Of a stretch of DNA of 7,059 nucleotides, positions 4,872 through 7,059 are shown piece by piece. The notes beneath the pieces were generated by a model that had not been told where the DNA came from, made no database searches, and worked only from the letters and a program-made list of their open reading frames with translations. Source of the stretch: Anaerolineae bacterium (GTDB taxonomy: Bacteria; Chloroflexota; Anaerolineae; 4572-78; J111). Position numbers and translations under genes: made by a program. How positions within the stretch are numbered: the stretch's first letter is position 1; every line of letters begins with the position of its first letter. The stretch is from assembly GCA_020433835.1 (NCBI GenBank), contig JAGRBY010000377.1:1-7059 (forward strand). The letters are read 5' to 3'.

Positions 4872-6440
4872 ATGTTTTCAAAGCTTCTTAGTACCATTAT
4901 TATTTTTTCTATAACTTTTATTGGTTTGATCATTTTTTTGATTTTCATACATCCGTATTGGGTTTTAGGCACGGCTCTTATCGTTTTTGCCTGGATCATT
5001 TATCTACTATTTTTTATTCCTTATAAATCAACCACCACACGTGCACGCTGGACTTTCTGGGCCTGTTTTACTATCATTACCGCTACTGTCACAACATATC
5101 TTGTCCTTTTGCTACTAGCTAATCCCATAACGATCAATATTCCCGCCGAAGCCTTTAGTTTTCTTGAATTTATTGAAGTCAAACCCACTACGTATGAAGT
5201 GAATCCAAAAGTAACTTCTTTAATTGTGGCATCAATTATTGGATTTATTACCACATTTGCACTATTTGTGCTTGTCGGTTACCTGAGTAGTTTTTATATC
5301 TTGGCCCTGCACGAAGAAGAGATGAGTTTTTGGGATGCCTTGAAATCCTTCTTTTCTTTGCTGTTCAATAAACAACTCGGGTGGTTGTTGGTTGAAGAGG
5401 GAAAAGTTAAAGATATCAAAGGGAAAGGCGTCAAAGGTAAAGGCTTCCCATATAAATGGCTTAACCAGGGAAAAATTACGATAAAAGCGGGCAACGCTAT
5501 AGTGACGGAAAAAGGAGCAAAAATTACTGGGATTCACGGCCCAGGCGTTGTTATAACATCTTCGGGTGAGTCAATAAGGGAGGTTTTTGATTTAAGACCC
5601 CAAAATGTTACGCATGAGCTAAAAGACGTAATTACCCACGACAAAATTCCATTGAAAATTGTACTGGGAGTTGGGTATAGAATTACACCGGCGGCTAACC
5701 CTAATCTTCCCAACGTACTTAAAGAGAAAAACCTTGGCGTGTATCCCGTCGAAAAGCAGACATTACAAAGAGCCGCTTTTAATAGTGGAGCCGGTGGTTG
5801 GAAAGGTTTCGGAGAAAATGTTGCAGTTGGTCATCTTCGTGATCAGATTATGGCACATCGTTTCGATGATATTTTTGTCATAAGTGACTATGACGACGAT
5901 ATATCAATTCGTGTGGATGAGAGACAGATAAAAAAGATAGAAAATTCTATAAAAAATGCTATCAATAGTTTTGATGATAAAAATTTAGGTGTAATAATTA
6001 CAAGTGTGGATATTAAAGAAATTCATTTCCCCGAAAAAATAAGAGAAAAGCTAACCACTGAGTTAACGACGTTAGTTGAAGAAAGAATAAAACAAACTCA
6101 AGCCAAGTATATTGTTACTGAGGCTAGAGCGAGAGCGCAAGCTAGAATTCTAAGTGGACAGGGAGAAGCCGAAGCAAGAGCAGCCTTTTTCCGTGAAGTA
6201 TTACAGGAACTGAAAAAAGAAGATGCTTTTGATGATATTGAACTTGTAAACAGTGTTTTAAAGCAAATGAGCAGCACAATGGTTGATATCGAGGAGTTGC
6301 GGACTTTTGTTCGATCAACCGGGTATATGGAAAGATCGGTAGGTCATGCTGTTTACAAGCGTCATTTGGGAGAGGGGCAAATGGAAACGAATGGTAACGG
6401 CCATACTAATGGTTCTGATATAGAGTTCGTACCCAATTAG
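4872..6440 (+). CDS. SPFH (band 7) domain membrane scaffold protein B
   Basis: This 522-residue protein is a paralogue of the one at 57-1634. Hydrophobic helices lie at about 5-27, 30-50, 62-84 and 114-142, so it is an integral membrane protein. The SPFH domain begins near 171 (WLLVEEGKVKDIKG), includes a GVVITSSGE strand and a DVITHDKIPLKI stretch, and runs to about 386 (GVIITSVDIKEIHFP). It lacks the alanine-rich coiled-coil insertion of protein A and has an acidic loop instead (YDDDIS, 340-345). The helix at about 388-450, with RARAQARILSGQGEAEARAAFF, matches protein A closely; both then carry a similar short helical end, here followed by a Gly/Asn-rich tail. By family knowledge it should oligomerise as a membrane scaffold. 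It sits behind a strong promoter and 20 bases before a KAP NTPase gene, its likely partner. It is visibly more AT-rich than protein A. Confidence 0.88.
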   Translation: MFSKLLSTIIIFSITFIGLIIFLIFIHPYWVLGTALIVFAWIIYLLFFIPYKSTTTRARWTFWACFTIITATVTTYLVLLLLANPITINIPAEAFSFLEFIEVKPTTYEVNPKVTSLIVASIIGFITTFALFVLVGYLSSFYILALHEEEMSFWDALKSFFSLLFNKQLGWLLVEEGKVKDIKGKGVKGKGFPYKWLNQGKITIKAGNAIVTEKGAKITGIHGPGVVITSSGESIREVFDLRPQNVTHELKDVITHDKIPLKIVLGVGYRITPAANPNLPNVLKEKNLGVYPVEKQTLQRAAFNSGAGGWKGFGENVAVGHLRDQIMAHRFDDIFVISDYDDDISIRVDERQIKKIENSIKNAINSFDDKNLGVIITSVDIKEIHFPEKIREKLTTELTTLVEERIKQTQAKYIVTEARARAQARILSGQGEAEARAAFFREVLQELKKEDAFDDIELVNSVLKQMSSTMVDIEELRTFVRSTGYMERSVGHAVYKRHLGEGQMETNGNGHTNGSDIEFVPN

Positions 6441-6460
6441 TAGTAGGGAGATGAATTATT

Positions 6461-6736
6461 ATGGAGAGTTATTCTGTGCTAAACGATCAACCTACTGTTT
6501 ATGATCTTCTGGGGTACAGCAAGGTAGCCACAACTCTAGCCAATATTGTGATCAGTGAAAATACGGATACGCCGTTTACAATCGGCATCTTTGGGGAATG
6601 GGGATCGGGAAAAACAAGTTTATTAAATATGATCCAAGAAAAGGTCAAGGCTCAAAACTGTTCTACTGTTTGGTTTGATGCCTGGCGATATGATGAAAGG
6701 AATGTGATTCAGACAGCTCTCATCCAAACTATTCTA
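6461..6736 (+). pseudogene. KAP-family P-loop NTPase, truncated by an IS element
   Basis: Only the first 92 native residues remain. They contain Walker A (G45-EWGSGKT-52) and, after the next strand, WFDAWRYDE (71-79), a hallmark of the KAP NTPase family (named for Kidins220/ARMS and the phage-exclusion protein PifA). Family members are normally several hundred residues with Walker B and often membrane segments further on, all missing here. After ALIQTIL the frame runs into two foreign codons (Val, Pro) and a TAA at 6743-6745, exactly where IS630-type sequence starts. AGGGAG at 6445-6450 is the ribosome site, 10 bases before the ATG, and the gene follows the SPFH gene by 20 bases, so they form an operon. 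The rest of the gene may continue beyond the IS, outside the window. KAP ATPases are typically membrane-associated; work together with the SPFH protein is inferred from position only. Confidence 0.85.
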
Positions 6737-7059
6737 GTACCGTAACTTGATAAAAATACGGAGTGAGAGTATGTTGGACGATTATGATCAAAAAACATAT
6801 AGTGGACCTCACAGCAGAAGAACGGAAAAAGTTAATAGCCGTCGTCAGCAAAGGACGAAGTAAAGCGCTGGTTATTCGTCGGGCGCACATATTGCTCAAA
6901 AGCGATGAAGGTAAAACAGATGATGAAATAGCCGAAATGTTATACATTGACCCGGACACGGTGCAACGGATGCGCAAGAGTTATTGCCAGTTAGGATTAG
7001 AAGCGACTTTGGCTGGGAAAGCGTATCCCAAGCCGGAGCCGAAACTCAACGAGAACCAA
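6737..7059 (+). mobile_element. IS630-type insertion sequence, left part (continues past the window)
   Basis: The left edge is placed after the TA at 6735-6736. IS630 elements insert at TA dinucleotides, and the KAP reading frame is natural up to that point and broken after it. The first bases, GTACCGTAACTTG, begin the presumed terminal inverted repeat, and CCGTA (6740-6744) with TACGG (6757-6761) forms a subterminal dyad. The right end and its repeat lie outside the window, so the exact boundary is inferred. Confidence 0.7.
6784..7059 (+). CDS. IS630-family transposase, N-terminal part (partial)
   Basis: Ninety-two codons are visible, still open at the window end. The protein starts MIKKHIVDLTAEERKKL and has the N-terminal helix-turn-helix typical of IS630/Tc1-type transposases: RRAHILLKSDEGKTDDEIAE, then DPDTVQRMRKSYCQLGLEATL. 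This part binds the element's end repeats. The catalytic DDE domain would follow outside the window, so activity cannot be judged. A GTG at 6763 is in frame, but the ATG at 6784 fits the usual family start. The element interrupts the KAP NTPase gene in the same orientation. Confidence 0.85.
   Translation, partial: MIKKHIVDLTAEERKKLIAVVSKGRSKALVIRRAHILLKSDEGKTDDEIAEMLYIDPDTVQRMRKSYCQLGLEATLAGKAYPKPEPKLNENQ

Noticed and set aside
6771..6863. Short frame from the ATG at 6771 (MLDDYDQKTY...) as a separate peptide
   Set aside because: It overlaps the transposase start in another frame and shows no protein-like pattern; the frame from 6784 gives a clear IS630 transposase N-terminus.

Overview
The window is 7 kb of bacterial chromosome-like DNA holding two membrane-anchored SPFH (stomatin/prohibitin/flotillin/HflK-C) proteins that are paralogues of each other. 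Each is the first visible gene of a small co-directional cassette. The organism cannot be fixed from this sequence. The mix of SPFH scaffolds, TPR and KAP proteins, IS630-type elements and moderate GC would suit Chloroflexota, Cyanobacteria or similar multi-domain-rich lineages, but this is a weak guess.

Cassette A (about 1-3820, + strand, relatively GC-rich): SPFH protein A (57-1634) is followed after 67 bases by a 705-residue protein (1702-3819). That protein has an unassigned N-terminal region, a TPR-like helical middle, and a C-terminal LexA/UmuD-like S24 peptidase domain. The S24 domain keeps the Ala-Gly self-cleavage site, the catalytic Ser in GDSM and the catalytic Lys. A second S24-like module without the serine lies just upstream of it, so the protein appears to carry a tandem active/inactive pair and no visible DNA-binding domain. 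The cassette ends in two successive hairpin terminators.

Between the cassettes (3820-4871): a small convergent gene on the minus strand (3941-4261) of unknown function, with a perfect 16-bp LacI/CcpA-type palindrome just upstream of its start. Then come about 600 bases of AT-rich DNA without a credible gene but dense in symmetry: a 22-base direct repeat flanking a long inverted repeat, several short inverted and direct repeats, a perfect 20-bp palindrome, a near-consensus sigma70 promoter (TTGACA-17-TATTAT) and a leader that can fold into nested stems.

Cassette B (4872-6736, AT-rich): SPFH protein B (4872-6440), then after 20 bases the start of a KAP-family P-loop NTPase (6461). The NTPase reads normally through Walker A and the WFDAWRYD motif, then stops after two foreign codons where an IS630-type element begins (about 6737; its transposase starts at 6784 and runs off the window end).

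Inference: the two cassettes look like variants of one design, a membrane SPFH platform paired with a regulated soluble partner: a self-cleaving sensor-like protein in A and a KAP ATPase in B. Cassette B seems to have been inactivated by the insertion sequence. Stress response or phage exclusion is plausible from the partner families but is not shown by the sequence.
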